This document shows, piece after piece, positions 16,949 through 25,406 of a stretch of DNA of 63,045 nucleotides. Source of the stretch: an uncultured bacterium (GTDB lineage Bacteria; Bacillota; Clostridia; Oscillospirales; Acutalibacteraceae); assembly GCA_934875675.1 (NCBI GenBank), contig CAKXIK010000008.1:1-63045 (forward strand), in the 5' to 3' direction. Position 1 is the first letter of the stretch. Every line of letters starts with the position of its first letter. Below the pieces are notes generated by a model. The model was not told the DNA's origin, did no database searches, and saw only the letters and a list, made by a program, of their open reading frames with translations. The translations under genes and the position numbers were made by a program.

Positions 16949-18589
16949 ATGAAAGCATCAAGAAAAGTTCTGACCATGCTTCTGGCCGCAGTTTTCGTAG
17001 CGTCCGCTTTTGCCGGATGCAAAGGCAACCCCACCACAAGCAGTACGGGTGGAACCGATTCTACCGCGTCCACCGCAAGCCAGGGGACCAATTCCATCGA
17101 CACTTCAGAAGAAGTGAAATTCACACTTATGTTTGGTGAGCATGCCACTGAGCTTTACCACGAGGATACGTGGGTCATTACTCCCTGGGTTAAAGAAAAG
17201 TATAACGTAAAACTGGACATCACGGCTGTTCCTGCAACAGACTGGGAAACCAAGCGCAACACGACGATCGCTGGCGGCGACCTGCCTGATCTGCTGATGG
17301 GTGTTGACAGAAGCATTGCCAACGACTACGGCTCCAAGGGCACCTTCCTCAATATTCATGATTACCTGGACTATATGCCAAACCTGCAGAAGTGCATGGA
17401 AGACTTCCCGCTGCTGAAAACCTGGATGACTTATTCGGATACGGAAATGTATTCTCAGCCAACCACTCTGGCAACAGACGGCGCTGTGAACATGACCGCT
17501 TATTACATCCAGTTCATCCGCAAGGATATCATGGAGGAATGCGGAATTACCGAAATGCCGAAAACCTTTGATGATCTGTATAACATCCTCAAAGCAATGA
17601 AGGCAAAATATCCGAATTCCTATCCGTGGATCAATCGTCAGAAATTTAATATGATTGTTAACGTCTTTGCTCCGGGTCTTGGAATTGATGTTTCTCCGAT
17701 GGCTGCCAATAACACCGGTTGGGGCGTCTGGAATGAAGACAGCAAACAATTCACTTCCATCATGGATGAAGAAAACTTCAAGTGGTTCCTGCAGTGGATG
17801 AATCAGCTGTACTCCGAAGGTCTGATCGATCCGAACTATGCAGTGGATGACACCAGCACATGGCAGGATAAGCTGACCAACAGCCAGGGATTCTTCTCTG
17901 TTGACTACTTCTCCCGTCCGGATACCATGAACCTCGCCGGCAAAAAGGTTAATGACAAATTTGATCTGGAAGCAATGCTGACCCCTGCAAAAGAGGGCGG
18001 CGAGCAGAAGATTTTTGCAAACGTCGGTGTTGGCGGTTCCAATGCGTTCAGCGGCAAATGTGCAAATCCGGAACGCCTTGCAGCGATGGTCGATGGTTGG
18101 TATTACAGCGAAGAAGGCTGCCTGCTGATGACTTATGGTACAGAAGGCAAGACTTATACCAAGAATGCTGACAAGACTCTGTCCAAGATCTATACAGACG
18201 AAATTGCTACTTCTTTGGATTTCGACGCCGCTTATGGTGTTAACTATCTGACATTCTATGCATTCAAGCCGGACTTCTTTGGCTATGATCTGTACGATGC
18301 CAATCAGTCTGCAACCTATAACAATACTTGGAATCTGTTTAAAGATGAGCAGATCGACCTGCCTCCGACCATCATTTATGATGAAGGTGAGACCGAAGCT
18401 TATACTGACATCGCAACAGATGTTGGCCCGACCGGTACAGCGATTCTGAACGTTTTCAATGAGTTTATCATTGGTCGCCGCGACTTCAGCGATGCAACTT
18501 GGGAAGCTGCGAAGAAAGAACTGGATGCGGCTGGCTATCAGGATTTCCTGGATAACCTGAATGCTGCTTACAGCAGAATGAACGGCTAA
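16949..18589 (+). CDS. Extracellular solute-binding lipoprotein of the oligosaccharide importer
   Basis: The product has 546 residues, with AGGAGGT 10 bases before the ATG. The signal peptide ends in the lipobox AFAGC, with lipidation at Cys25, followed by a Ser/Thr/Gly-rich linker. The mature domain resembles LipO/YtcQ-type family 1 binding proteins, which are longer than maltose-binding proteins and pair with LplB/YtcP permeases. It is rich in Trp, Tyr and Asp, as expected for oligosaccharide contact. The ligand cannot be named from sequence. It is the last gene of the operon and is followed by a terminator. Confidence 0.93.
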   Translation: MKASRKVLTMLLAAVFVASAFAGCKGNPTTSSTGGTDSTASTASQGTNSIDTSEEVKFTLMFGEHATELYHEDTWVITPWVKEKYNVKLDITAVPATDWETKRNTTIAGGDLPDLLMGVDRSIANDYGSKGTFLNIHDYLDYMPNLQKCMEDFPLLKTWMTYSDTEMYSQPTTLATDGAVNMTAYYIQFIRKDIMEECGITEMPKTFDDLYNILKAMKAKYPNSYPWINRQKFNMIVNVFAPGLGIDVSPMAANNTGWGVWNEDSKQFTSIMDEENFKWFLQWMNQLYSEGLIDPNYAVDDTSTWQDKLTNSQGFFSVDYFSRPDTMNLAGKKVNDKFDLEAMLTPAKEGGEQKIFANVGVGGSNAFSGKCANPERLAAMVDGWYYSEEGCLLMTYGTEGKTYTKNADKTLSKIYTDEIATSLDFDAAYGVNYLTFYAFKPDFFGYDLYDANQSATYNNTWNLFKDEQIDLPPTIIYDEGETEAYTDIATDVGPTGTAILNVFNEFIIGRRDFSDATWEAAKKELDAAGYQDFLDNLNAAYSRMNG

Positions 18590-18607
18590 GTTTAATTTTT
18601 AGCGAAA

Positions 18608-18640
18608 AAGGAGGGTGCAATAGCGCACCCCCCTTTTTTC
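18608..18640 (+). terminator. Rho-independent terminator of the importer operon
   Basis: AAGG-A-GGGTGC (18608-18618) pairs with GCACCC-C-CCTT (18625-18635) with one A/C mismatch, followed by TTTT. Confidence 0.88.
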
Positions 18641-18838
18641 TTATTTTTGGTCTTTAAAAAAATAATCGTACGGAACATTCAGTGCGTTACAAATCAACGC
18701 ATATTCTTCAACATTGATTTTGCGCAATCCGCGAAGAGCCAGACTAAGACATCTGCGCGAAAGGCCGGTTCTTCTGCTTAAGGTGGCTTGCTTAATGCCG
18801 TGTTCCGTTAAGTAATCCGCAATAGATTCCGCGATCAT
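18641..18838 (-). CDS. Small XRE-family HTH regulator
   Basis: The product has 65 residues, almost entirely one Cro/CI helix-turn-helix: KQATLSRRTGLSRRCLSLALRG, then a third-helix region and NALNVPYDYFF. GGGAGGT lies 6 bases before the ATG. The domain is small enough to be a stand-alone DNA-binding dimer. It is divergent from another XRE gene at 19094, with 255 bases between. Its stop codon immediately follows the importer terminator. Confidence 0.85.
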   Translation of the reverse strand: MIAESIADYLTEHGIKQATLSRRTGLSRRCLSLALRGLRKINVEEYALICNALNVPYDYFFKDQK

Positions 18839-18915
18839 TTGTTACCTCCCGTTATCCGCCGCCAGTTTTTGATATCAAGCACAGGCAGAAAGTTAAAAAA
18901 CAAAATGGATTACCC

Positions 18916-18944
18916 AATTAATCTTACTAAGTATTGGATTAATT
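18916..18944. repeat. Inverted repeat between divergent XRE genes
   Basis: AATTAATC (18916-18923) and GATTAATT (18937-18944) form an inverted repeat with a 13-base centre. The outer context CCAAT...ATTGG adds partial symmetry. The stretch 18839-19093 is otherwise very AT-rich and contains no gene. A candidate operator for one of the two XRE proteins. Confidence 0.45.
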
Positions 18945-19030
18945 AAATATTAATTTTATCATATTATAATTTAGAATATCTTAATTGTCAATGTATAACA
19001 TATTATAAACGGATAAATATTAAGAAATAC

Positions 19031-19060
19031 TTGATTAGTTAGTCAAAAAATTGATATGAT
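19031..19060 (+). promoter_or_regulatory. Promoter of the forward XRE gene
   Basis: TTGATT (19031-19036) and TATGAT (19055-19060) are 18 bases apart, with the start site expected about 27 bases before the GTG start codon. Confidence 0.65.
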
Positions 19061-19093
19061 AGGTATTATTAATTAAGAAAGCAGGAGTGGAAA

Positions 19094-19441
19094 GTGGGAA
19101 GAATCAGAGAACAGGTTCAGCATAACTTGGGATATTTTTTATCATTGCGCCAAATTACTCAAAAAGATTTGGCGGAAGCTTTGGGTGTCTCTCAATCCGC
19201 AGTTACGAATTGGATTAAAGGTAAAAATTCACCGGATATTGAAACGGTGGCAAAAATTTGCACGATCTTAAAAATTTCAGTTGTGGAGTTGTTTGGCATT
19301 TCGGAAGGGATTTGCGTAACAGACCGTGAAGAGATATTAATTCAGCGTTATCGGGAATGTACAGAAATGCAGCCTGCGATCGATCGATTGCTTGGGTTGT
19401 CGCCCCAAAGCGAAAATGATGAGACAAAATCGTCAAGATAA
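19094..19441 (+). CDS. XRE-family transcriptional regulator
   Basis: The product has 115 residues and starts at GTG, 6 bases behind GCAGGAG. The N-terminal 70 residues are a classic Cro/CI domain: LRQITQKDLAEALGVSQSAVTNWIKG, then PDIETVAKICTILKISVVELFG. The remaining 45 residues (EEILIQRYRECTEMQPAIDRLLG) form a short helix also seen in many clostridial XRE regulators, probably for dimerisation. It is divergent from the small XRE gene at 18641. Its target genes are unknown. Confidence 0.9.
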   Translation: MGRIREQVQHNLGYFLSLRQITQKDLAEALGVSQSAVTNWIKGKNSPDIETVAKICTILKISVVELFGISEGICVTDREEILIQRYRECTEMQPAIDRLLGLSPQSENDETKSSR

Positions 19442-19531
19442 GTGTTTTGGAACCGTGGACATGCTTCAACAAAGTTTACAAATATGCAAATATGCAATTT
19501 ATTTTCAAGAGAAGATGCAAAGCGAATGAAC

Positions 19532-21202
19532 TCAGGAAGACTTGCTGCTAAAGTAAAGCATGGGATCAACCCATTCTCCGTCAATGTTAAGTGAGAGGTG
19601 AACATGAATTCCGGTTGATGATAAACCGGTGCGGCCAAGTGTGCAAAGCTGCATACCGGCAGAAATGTTTTGTCCCTGTGAGACTGAAACGTTGTCTACA
19701 TGCTGGTATTCCATATAAACGCTCTCAGAATGGCGCACGCGGATTACATTTCCGTAAAGCTGATGATAGCTGACCGACTCAACAACACCGTCGAACGAAG
19801 CAACAACCGGCTGTGATGCTACAGCAGTGCACGTACCGTTTTCCTCCTCATAAAGCACTGTCATGTCAACCGCATTATGCATGGTGGAAAATGTTACACT
19901 GCGGCCAAACGGTTGAGTAATTGTTTGTGTGGTGCCATTCAGTTGGGGCAGCGGCCATGTTAACTGAAGTCCGTCGACTGGAGCAGAAGGGGAGACGGAT
20001 GGTGCCGGCAATTCGGAAGAAACGGTTTCTTCCTTTGCTGCAGAAGAGGAGGAAATGATAGATTTAGAGACGGTATTCCCCAAAGAATCAGGCGGGGCAA
20101 CGGGGGCCGGTGCAGGTTCTGCAGAGGGAGCAGCAGTACTTGGGGAATCCGAACAATCGCGAGAAGATGTCAGAATATCCTGCGATACAGTAGAAGCAGG
20201 TTCTGAAATGCACGAGGAAAGCGAGAGAGGCTCCGGGGCGGAATGAACAGAAGAAGTTTCAGATGATTTGCTGGGGGAAGTTGCAAAAACGGTCAGGATT
20301 CCGCCAGCGAGGATCAAAGAAACAGTAATGGCGGTAATTCCTGTTTTTTCGTATTTCATAATAGCATAAATCCTTTCTTTTCCGGTGTGATATCCAAATT
20401 CGCCGGCAAGCGGGAGAGTAGGCGCTTTTTCTTGAGAAAGGCGGAGTAAGGTTCGTGCATAGCCGGCTCGGATATCTTCGGGATGTCGGCGGAGGACAGC
20501 CTCATCACAGGCAAGCTCCATCATATGATTGGAACAGAAATACATGAGCCACACAAAGGGATTAAACCAATGAATGCTTAATGCGAACAGAAGAAACAGT
20601 TTCATCCAAAGGTCACCTCTGCGGATATGTTCCGTTTCATGGAAGATAATGTTGGATTGTGTTTCAAGATCATAACAAACGTTTGGCAGTACAATCACCG
20701 GGCGAAACAGTCCGTAGCTGATTGGCGTGTGTACAAAGGAATTTCGATACAATGCATAACAGCCATGAACGGAGAGACCTTTCGCATTTATTGGAATGTT
20801 GTTTTTGCAAAGCTGCAGCCGGTGCAGCAGGTGGTTGAGTAAAACAGAAGCAAGCAACAGGATTGCGCCGCAAATCCAAATAATTGTTAATGGGGAATCT
20901 TGCGGCGCGGCAGATACAGCGACTGATTGGGGAGGGGGATTGTTTTGAGTCCAAACACCGTTTGTTACACCGGAAGGCACGGCAATGCCGGACGGTATCA
21001 CCGCTGGGCTTGTAAAAAGATTCTGCCAGCTCCAGCTGCAAGAAAAAGAAAATGACAGCAGAAGATAAAGCGCCGAAAACTTCCAAAATACGTCAAACAA
21101 CCATTTCGGGAGCCGGTACAGCAGAATTTTCTGACAAATCCATATGATGAGAATCAGCACGGAACCGCAGATGCTCATACGCAGGAGATCCATGTTTTTC
21201 AC
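19532..21202 (-). CDS. BlaR1-like M56 membrane metallopeptidase fused to an M23 domain
   Basis: The product has 556 residues. The first half is a BlaR1/MecR1-type M56 module: membrane spans near 8-28, 35-55, 105-125 and about 200-225, and the zinc motif HETEH at 188-192 followed by MELACDEAVLRRH. A further span at about 290-310 leads to a Ser/Pro/Ala-rich linker (320-410). The C-terminal 140 residues form a LytM/M23 peptidase fold keeping its metal ligands: HNAVD near 436 and GIHVHL near 532. In BlaR1 this place holds a beta-lactam-binding domain. The gene overlaps its BlaI regulator by 4 bases. Confidence 0.9.
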   Translation of the reverse strand: MKNMDLLRMSICGSVLILIIWICQKILLYRLPKWLFDVFWKFSALYLLLSFSFSCSWSWQNLFTSPAVIPSGIAVPSGVTNGVWTQNNPPPQSVAVSAAPQDSPLTIIWICGAILLLASVLLNHLLHRLQLCKNNIPINAKGLSVHGCYALYRNSFVHTPISYGLFRPVIVLPNVCYDLETQSNIIFHETEHIRRGDLWMKLFLLFALSIHWFNPFVWLMYFCSNHMMELACDEAVLRRHPEDIRAGYARTLLRLSQEKAPTLPLAGEFGYHTGKERIYAIMKYEKTGITAITVSLILAGGILTVFATSPSKSSETSSVHSAPEPLSLSSCISEPASTVSQDILTSSRDCSDSPSTAAPSAEPAPAPVAPPDSLGNTVSKSIISSSSAAKEETVSSELPAPSVSPSAPVDGLQLTWPLPQLNGTTQTITQPFGRSVTFSTMHNAVDMTVLYEEENGTCTAVASQPVVASFDGVVESVSYHQLYGNVIRVRHSESVYMEYQHVDNVSVSQGQNISAGMQLCTLGRTGLSSTGIHVHLSLNIDGEWVDPMLYFSSKSS

Positions 21203-21558
21203 TCCAAATCGTCAATGATTTTTTTCAACTCTGCGATTTGCGCTGACGACAGGGAGCCGTTGCCGAGAATAGAGGCAACCAGATGATCCGCTTTGCCGTC
21301 AAACAGCTTTTCCACCAATTCTCCGGTTTCAGACTGTTGCGCTTCTTTGCGGGAAATCAATGCATGACAAATAAATTCAGGCTCACGGCGTTCAATTGCG
21401 CCTTTATCAATACATTTTTTAATGACGGTGTAAGTGGTTGTTTTGCTCCAACCAGTTTGATTCGCCATCAATTCAGCAATATGTTTTGCAGGAGTATCGC
21501 CTTCTTTCCAAAGAATTTGCATAATATGCAATTCACTGTCAAAAAGCTTGTTTTTCAT
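21199..21558 (-). CDS. BlaI/MecI/CopY-family repressor
   Basis: The product has 119 residues. The winged helix covers residues 1-75 (SELHIMQILWKEGDTPAKHIAEL, WSKTTTYTVIKKCIDKGAIER), followed by the helical dimerisation tail. In BlaI proteins the tail region is cut or displaced when the M56 partner is activated. Two matching 16-bp operators lie upstream at 21650 and 21680, one on the -10 box, so autorepression of this two-gene operon is very likely. AAAGGGACG is the ribosome binding site. Confidence 0.95.
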   Translation of the reverse strand: MKNKLFDSELHIMQILWKEGDTPAKHIAELMANQTGWSKTTTYTVIKKCIDKGAIERREPEFICHALISRKEAQQSETGELVEKLFDGKADHLVASILGNGSLSSAQIAELKKIIDDLE

Positions 21559-21649
21559 TTAAATTCACGTCCCTTTCTGCAGTTGGGGTGCAGATTTCTT
21601 TTACACTATTCTGCAGAAATCATGCAATTAAGAAACCTGTAAGGAAATG

Positions 21650-21695
21650 TTCTATTGCAATAGAATGAGCTCTTTTTCATTCTATCACAATAGAA
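21650..21695. promoter_or_regulatory. Two BlaI-type operators
   Basis: The perfect palindrome TTCTATTGCAATAGAA (21650-21665) and the near-perfect TTCTATCACAATAGAA (21680-21695) are 30 bp apart centre to centre, so they lie on nearly the same DNA face. The second covers the -10 box of the blaI promoter and the first lies in the transcribed leader. Confidence 0.85.
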
Positions 21696-21706
21696 CGAAA
21701 AGTCAA
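21679..21706 (-). promoter_or_regulatory. Promoter of the blaI operon
   Basis: Read on the reverse strand, TTGACT (21706-21701) and TAGAAT (21684-21679) are 16 bases apart. The -10 box is part of the upstream BlaI operator. Confidence 0.8.
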
Positions 21707-21796
21707 TACTTTTGAAAAATATATAAATCCGGTTAGACTGCGGAATTGTTGGAAAATAGAAATGCGAATTATGGCCGGTAATCTGCATTGTGAAAA

Positions 21797-21843
21797 CAAA
21801 AATCGCGAAAAAGCACATTCGTCAAGGCTTTTCCGCGATTTTG
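21797..21843 (-). terminator. Terminator of cstA
   Basis: On the reverse strand AAAATCGCGGAAAAGC (21842-21827) pairs with GCTTTTTCGCGATTTT (21814-21799) with one mismatch, and the T run continues into TGTTTTC. Confidence 0.85.
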
Positions 21844-21872
21844 AAATAGATGTATGTATGTTTTGTCTGGAT

Positions 21873-23621
21873 TTACCCGTTTACTTCAGACACGGCAACT
21901 TCGTCGCTTTTCTTGGAAATCAGCTTACGAATTCCCTGAACAGCAACCACAACGCCGAGTGCAAACAGAAGAACTGCAAAGACCAACTGAAGCATTGCTC
22001 CCCAAGCCGTCATTACAGACTTGCCGTCAATCATCTGCGTAATCCCGGAGACCCATGCATAGGTGGTTCCCATTTTTTTCACAAGACCGATAATTTGCAT
22101 GGTAAGGGCAGTTCCGGTGACAGCCAGCATAATGACCATCGGAAGCCAGAGCATCCATCCCTGGCGCTTGGTGCGTTTAAGATAGACCGCACAGGCTAAC
22201 AATGCCAAAGCGCTGAGCAGCTGATTTGCCGAACCGAACAGTGGCCAGATTGCTGCATAACCGGCCTTGGCCAGTGCATAGGCAAGAACAAGTGTCAGAA
22301 TTGTAGCAAAGTATTTATTTGTCAACACCTTGCGCCAACCTTTAATATCCTCATCCTTAATGCTTTCGTCCAGAAACAACTCTTGAAAGCTGAGGCGGCC
22401 AACGCGCGCCACGCTGTCAAGGCTGGTGAGCGCAAAGGCAGATACGGCAAGGTTAATCAGAGTAAATACCACATTGTGCGGCAACCCGATTTGAGTAAGA
22501 AAATTTGCAACACCGCCCGAAAAAATCAAGGACGGCGTGGTATAACCTGCTTGGGCAGCCTCACCTGCCACAAAGCTTGCTGCAGCGATCAACGCGATTA
22601 CAGCCAGCATGCTTTCCATCAGCATTGCCCCAAAAGAAACCGGAAGCATATTTGTTTCATTTTTAATTTGTTTTGAAGCAGTTCCGGAAGAGACCAGCGA
22701 ATGGAAGCCGGAAACCGCACCGCATGCGATGGTAACAAAGAGAATCGGGAACAGGCTTCCGGTGCCTTCCACATAAAACGTGGTGAACGCAGGAAGGTTG
22801 ATGGAGGGATTCGCTACAAAAATACCGACTACCGATGCCAAAATCATCGCGACCAGCAGATAACTGTTCAGGTAATCACGCGGCTGCAGCAATGCCCAAA
22901 CCGGCGTGACAGATGCGATCAGGATGTACACAAAAATGATCAGATGCCAGGTGCTTCCTGCAACAAACATCGGCATATTCAAACCGAAAAGAATTGCAAA
23001 GACAAGGAACACAATTGCAATGGTCGTATTCAGCCATTTTGGAAGCTTAGCGTATCGCAGAATAAATCCAAGCGCAACCGCCAAACCGATAAACAACATT
23101 GAAGTGGTTGCAACCGAACCGTTTGCAATATTCACGGAGCTCGAATTACCGACACCGTTAAAGGTTTTTGCTACAACGTCTGCAAAAGCGGCAACAACCA
23201 GAATACAAAACAGCCAGCAAAACAACAAAAACAGTTTTTTGCCGGTTTTCCCGATATAACGCTCAATGATATAACCAATCGAACGTCCTTTGTTTTTTAC
23301 CGATGCATACATAGAAACAAAGTCCTGCACTGCGCCAAAAAACACGCCGCCAATCAGAATCCAGAGCAGCACCGGAACCCAGCCAAACACGGCTGCCTGA
23401 ATGGGACCGGTGATTGGTCCTGCCCCCGCAATTGACGCAAACTGGTGACCAAATACCACATTGGTATCCGCGGGAACATAGTCAACACCGTCCTCAAGCT
23501 CATAGGCAGGTGTTTTTGCCTTGGGATCGATTCCCCATTTTTTTGCAAGCCATCGACCATAGAGCAAGTACGCGCCGCCCAGAACGACAATTGCGATCAA
23601 CATTATTGTCAATCCGTTCAT
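21873..23621 (-). CDS. cstA: Carbon starvation protein CstA-family transporter
   Basis: The product has 582 residues from the ATG at 23621, behind AAAGGTCGGGG; the frame extends to 23741 but overlaps the promoter. About 15 or more membrane spans are visible. The N-terminus MNGLTIMLIAIVVLGGAYLLYGRWLA, the GHQFASIAGAGPITGP segment and FHSLVSSGTASKQI are CstA/BtsT family signatures. Members take up pyruvate or peptides under carbon limitation. Which substrate applies here is not shown. Regulation is suggested by a 24-bp palindrome on its promoter. Confidence 0.94.
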   Translation of the reverse strand: MNGLTIMLIAIVVLGGAYLLYGRWLAKKWGIDPKAKTPAYELEDGVDYVPADTNVVFGHQFASIAGAGPITGPIQAAVFGWVPVLLWILIGGVFFGAVQDFVSMYASVKNKGRSIGYIIERYIGKTGKKLFLLFCWLFCILVVAAFADVVAKTFNGVGNSSSVNIANGSVATTSMLFIGLAVALGFILRYAKLPKWLNTTIAIVFLVFAILFGLNMPMFVAGSTWHLIIFVYILIASVTPVWALLQPRDYLNSYLLVAMILASVVGIFVANPSINLPAFTTFYVEGTGSLFPILFVTIACGAVSGFHSLVSSGTASKQIKNETNMLPVSFGAMLMESMLAVIALIAAASFVAGEAAQAGYTTPSLIFSGGVANFLTQIGLPHNVVFTLINLAVSAFALTSLDSVARVGRLSFQELFLDESIKDEDIKGWRKVLTNKYFATILTLVLAYALAKAGYAAIWPLFGSANQLLSALALLACAVYLKRTKRQGWMLWLPMVIMLAVTGTALTMQIIGLVKKMGTTYAWVSGITQMIDGKSVMTAWGAMLQLVFAVLLFALGVVVAVQGIRKLISKKSDEVAVSEVNG

Positions 23622-23712
23622 TTTAACCCCGACCTTTCGCTGAGAAGCATCCGAAAAAGCCACGAAAACATTGCATTGCAGCCAACTGTCAACCTCTCTA
23701 ATGTATATTTTC

Positions 23713-23741
23713 ATCTTAGCACTGTACCATGATAAAGTCAA
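23713..23741 (-). promoter_or_regulatory. Promoter of cstA
   Basis: On the reverse strand TTGACT (23741-23736) and TAAGAT (23718-23713) are 17 bases apart, about 90 bases upstream of the start codon. Confidence 0.75.
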
Positions 23742-23763
23742 TTCAATATTGTAATATTGAATT
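23740..23763. promoter_or_regulatory. 24-bp palindromic operator at the cstA -35 box
   Basis: AATTCAATATT (23740-23750), a GT centre, and the exact reverse complement AATATTGAATT (23753-23763) form an 11-bp inverted repeat that overlaps the upstream edge of the -35 box by two bases. The position suits an activator or a repressor. The cognate protein is unknown; the DtxR-type gene nearby is one candidate, although the sequence does not look like a usual DtxR/MntR box. Confidence 0.65.
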
Positions 23764-23914
23764 AATTTCAGAAGATGCTACAATTTTTGATGTTTATGTG
23801 AATAAATTGTTGCGTAATTATGAATACCTTTGAAACGCACAGAGGGTATTTTGTCTATAAAATTCCAGCCTGCAGCATGAATATCGCTATTCTTTACATG
23901 CGCAAAACTCAGGA

Positions 23915-23965
23915 AACAAAACAAACGCTCCACAAACCAACTTTTAAGGTTGTTTGCGAAGCGTT
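23915..23965 (-). terminator. Terminator after the DtxR-type gene
   Basis: On the reverse strand AACGCTTCGCAAAC (23965-23952) pairs with GTTTGTGGAGCGTT (23937-23924) with G-U wobbles, followed by TTGTTTTGT. The 380-base stretch 23622-23999 otherwise holds only the cstA promoter region. Confidence 0.8.
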
Positions 23966-23999
23966 CAATATTTGTATAATTTTCATTATATTATGGTAC

Positions 24000-24365
24000 T
24001 TATGATTCCCGTGCGCAACGACGGATTGCCTCAAAACTTTCTTCACTAATCACGTGCTCGATTCGACATGCATCTTCAACGGCCACTTTGGGATCCACAC
24101 CCAGAGAGGTGAGCCAACGAGAAATTTCCTGATGACGTTCATACATCGTATTTGCAATTTTAGCGCCTTTTTCCGTCAGTGTGATAGCGCCGTCTGAAGC
24201 CACCTGTACATAACCGTTTTCACGCAAATTCTTCATGGCTACACTGACACTTGGTTTGGAAAATTCCAATTCATTTCCAATATCCACAGCCCGAACCATC
24301 GGATGACGTTGGCTCAAAATCAAAATTGTTTCCAAGTAATTTTCAGCGGACTCCTGAATTTTCAA
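24000..24365 (-). CDS. DtxR/MntR-family metal-dependent regulator
   Basis: The product has 121 residues. The start codon is TTG at 24365, 7 bases behind a strong TAGGAGGTGATC. The winged helix (SAENYLETILILSQRHPMVRAVDIGNEL, FSKPSVSVAMKNL) and the start of the metal-binding dimerisation domain (RHQEISRWLTSLGVDPKVAVEDACRIEHVIS) are present. The C-terminal FeoA/SH3 domain is absent, as in MntR. It likely senses Mn2+ or Fe2+. No metal transporter gene is next to it. A palindrome at 24529 may be its operator. Confidence 0.9.
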   Translation of the reverse strand: MKIQESAENYLETILILSQRHPMVRAVDIGNELEFSKPSVSVAMKNLRENGYVQVASDGAITLTEKGAKIANTMYERHQEISRWLTSLGVDPKVAVEDACRIEHVISEESFEAIRRCARES

Positions 24366-24528
24366 GTGATCACCTCCTAACGATGTGAATAATCAGAAAA
24401 TTTTACATCCATCACAAGGGAAAAGTTTTACCGGTTTGGAATGGAAACGGCGATTATATCAAAAAAATTCAAATGGATATATTTCTCAAAAGACTGATAT
24501 TCGCCGGATAAAAAGATTAAAATGATAT

Positions 24529-24545
24529 GATGTTATTATAACATC
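24529..24545. promoter_or_regulatory. Palindrome upstream of the DtxR-type gene
   Basis: GATGTTAT-T-ATAACATC is a perfect 8-bp inverted repeat. It lies about 165 bp upstream of the DtxR-type start and 21 bp before the pigL-side terminator. Between 24366 and 24528 there is a TATAAT on the reverse strand (near 24458) without a clear -35 box and no gene. Confidence 0.4.
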
Positions 24546-24565
24546 TTTTGCAGAGAACCGCAATT

Positions 24566-24603
24566 AAAAAACGGCGGCGGAAAAATGCTCCGCTGCCGTT
24601 TTT
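24566..24603 (-). terminator. Terminator after the PIG-L deacetylase gene
   Basis: AAAAACGGCGGCGGA (24567-24581) pairs with TCCGCTGCCGTTTTT (24589-24603), with one mismatch. It has T runs on both sides, so it could work in both directions; the gene it serves is the reverse-strand deacetylase. Confidence 0.85.
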
Positions 24604-24624
24604 GCTTCGTTTTAAACCCGTTGC

Positions 24625-25350
24625 TTAAGGAAGAAGACGCGTAGTGGTGCCTTTCAGATATACTTGGCACTGGCGGAATCCTTCTGCATATGCAGCACCG
24701 CACTGATAACCACGATAGCGAGAGCATGTTTTTACCATATCGGCAAAATCGATTCCATCATGCTCTTTCATCCAAACAAGCTGGCTTTCATGGCATTCCA
24801 GCATCTTAATTTTCAGATCGATTTCATCGGAAATATCAACAAATTCGGTTGGGTTGAATTCTACACCGGCAAGCGTATCCATGTAAAAGATCGGAACGAG
24901 CTTAGCCGGAGCTCCGTCTTTGGCACTGTAGCGATGGGTGTAATTCGTGTAATTGGGAAGTGTTGCGGTAAAGCTTGCATCAAAAACAAGTCGGGCAACA
25001 GCTGTATGGTCAGGCATATAATCGTCGGGATTGTGTGTGATGATGAAGTCTGGATTTGCATAGCGGATCACGTCCACGATCTTGTCGCGTGCCTCTTTGT
25101 TATTGTCGTAGATTTCCAGGTCATCAAATCCTCCGGAAATTACTTCAATTCCGGCAAGGCTTCCGGCTTTTTTTGCTTCGTTTTCACGGATGATGGTCAG
25201 TTCATCCGGTGGGATAATGACATGGCCAAGATTACCGGTGGAGGCGTGACACACAATTACCTTGTCGCCGCGCTTCACACACTTTGCTAATGTACCGGCG
25301 CATGCAATTTCTACGTCGTCCGGATGACATCCAATCGCTAAAACGTTCAT
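24625..25350 (-). CDS. PIG-L family deacetylase (LmbE-like)
   Basis: The product has 241 residues, with AAAGGGAGTG before the ATG. The zinc motif HPDD is at residues 9-12 (AIGCHPDDVEIACAGTL); the distal ligand region is ITHNPDDYMPDHTAVARLV. Members remove N-acetyl groups from GlcNAc-containing or related sugar conjugates. No signal peptide is present, so the enzyme is cytosolic. It is the last gene of a reverse run with two CBM9-like proteins and a Gfo/Idh dehydrogenase, which suggests action on an amino-sugar or glycoside intermediate. Confidence 0.93.
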   Translation of the reverse strand: MNVLAIGCHPDDVEIACAGTLAKCVKRGDKVIVCHASTGNLGHVIIPPDELTIIRENEAKKAGSLAGIEVISGGFDDLEIYDNNKEARDKIVDVIRYANPDFIITHNPDDYMPDHTAVARLVFDASFTATLPNYTNYTHRYSAKDGAPAKLVPIFYMDTLAGVEFNPTEFVDISDEIDLKIKMLECHESQLVWMKEHDGIDFADMVKTCSRYRGYQCGAAYAEGFRQCQVYLKGTTTRLLP

Positions 25351-25406
25351 TGAAGAACACTCCCTTTAATGTAGAATTCAGAGCAATACGGATTGTATCG
25401 CTTTTT

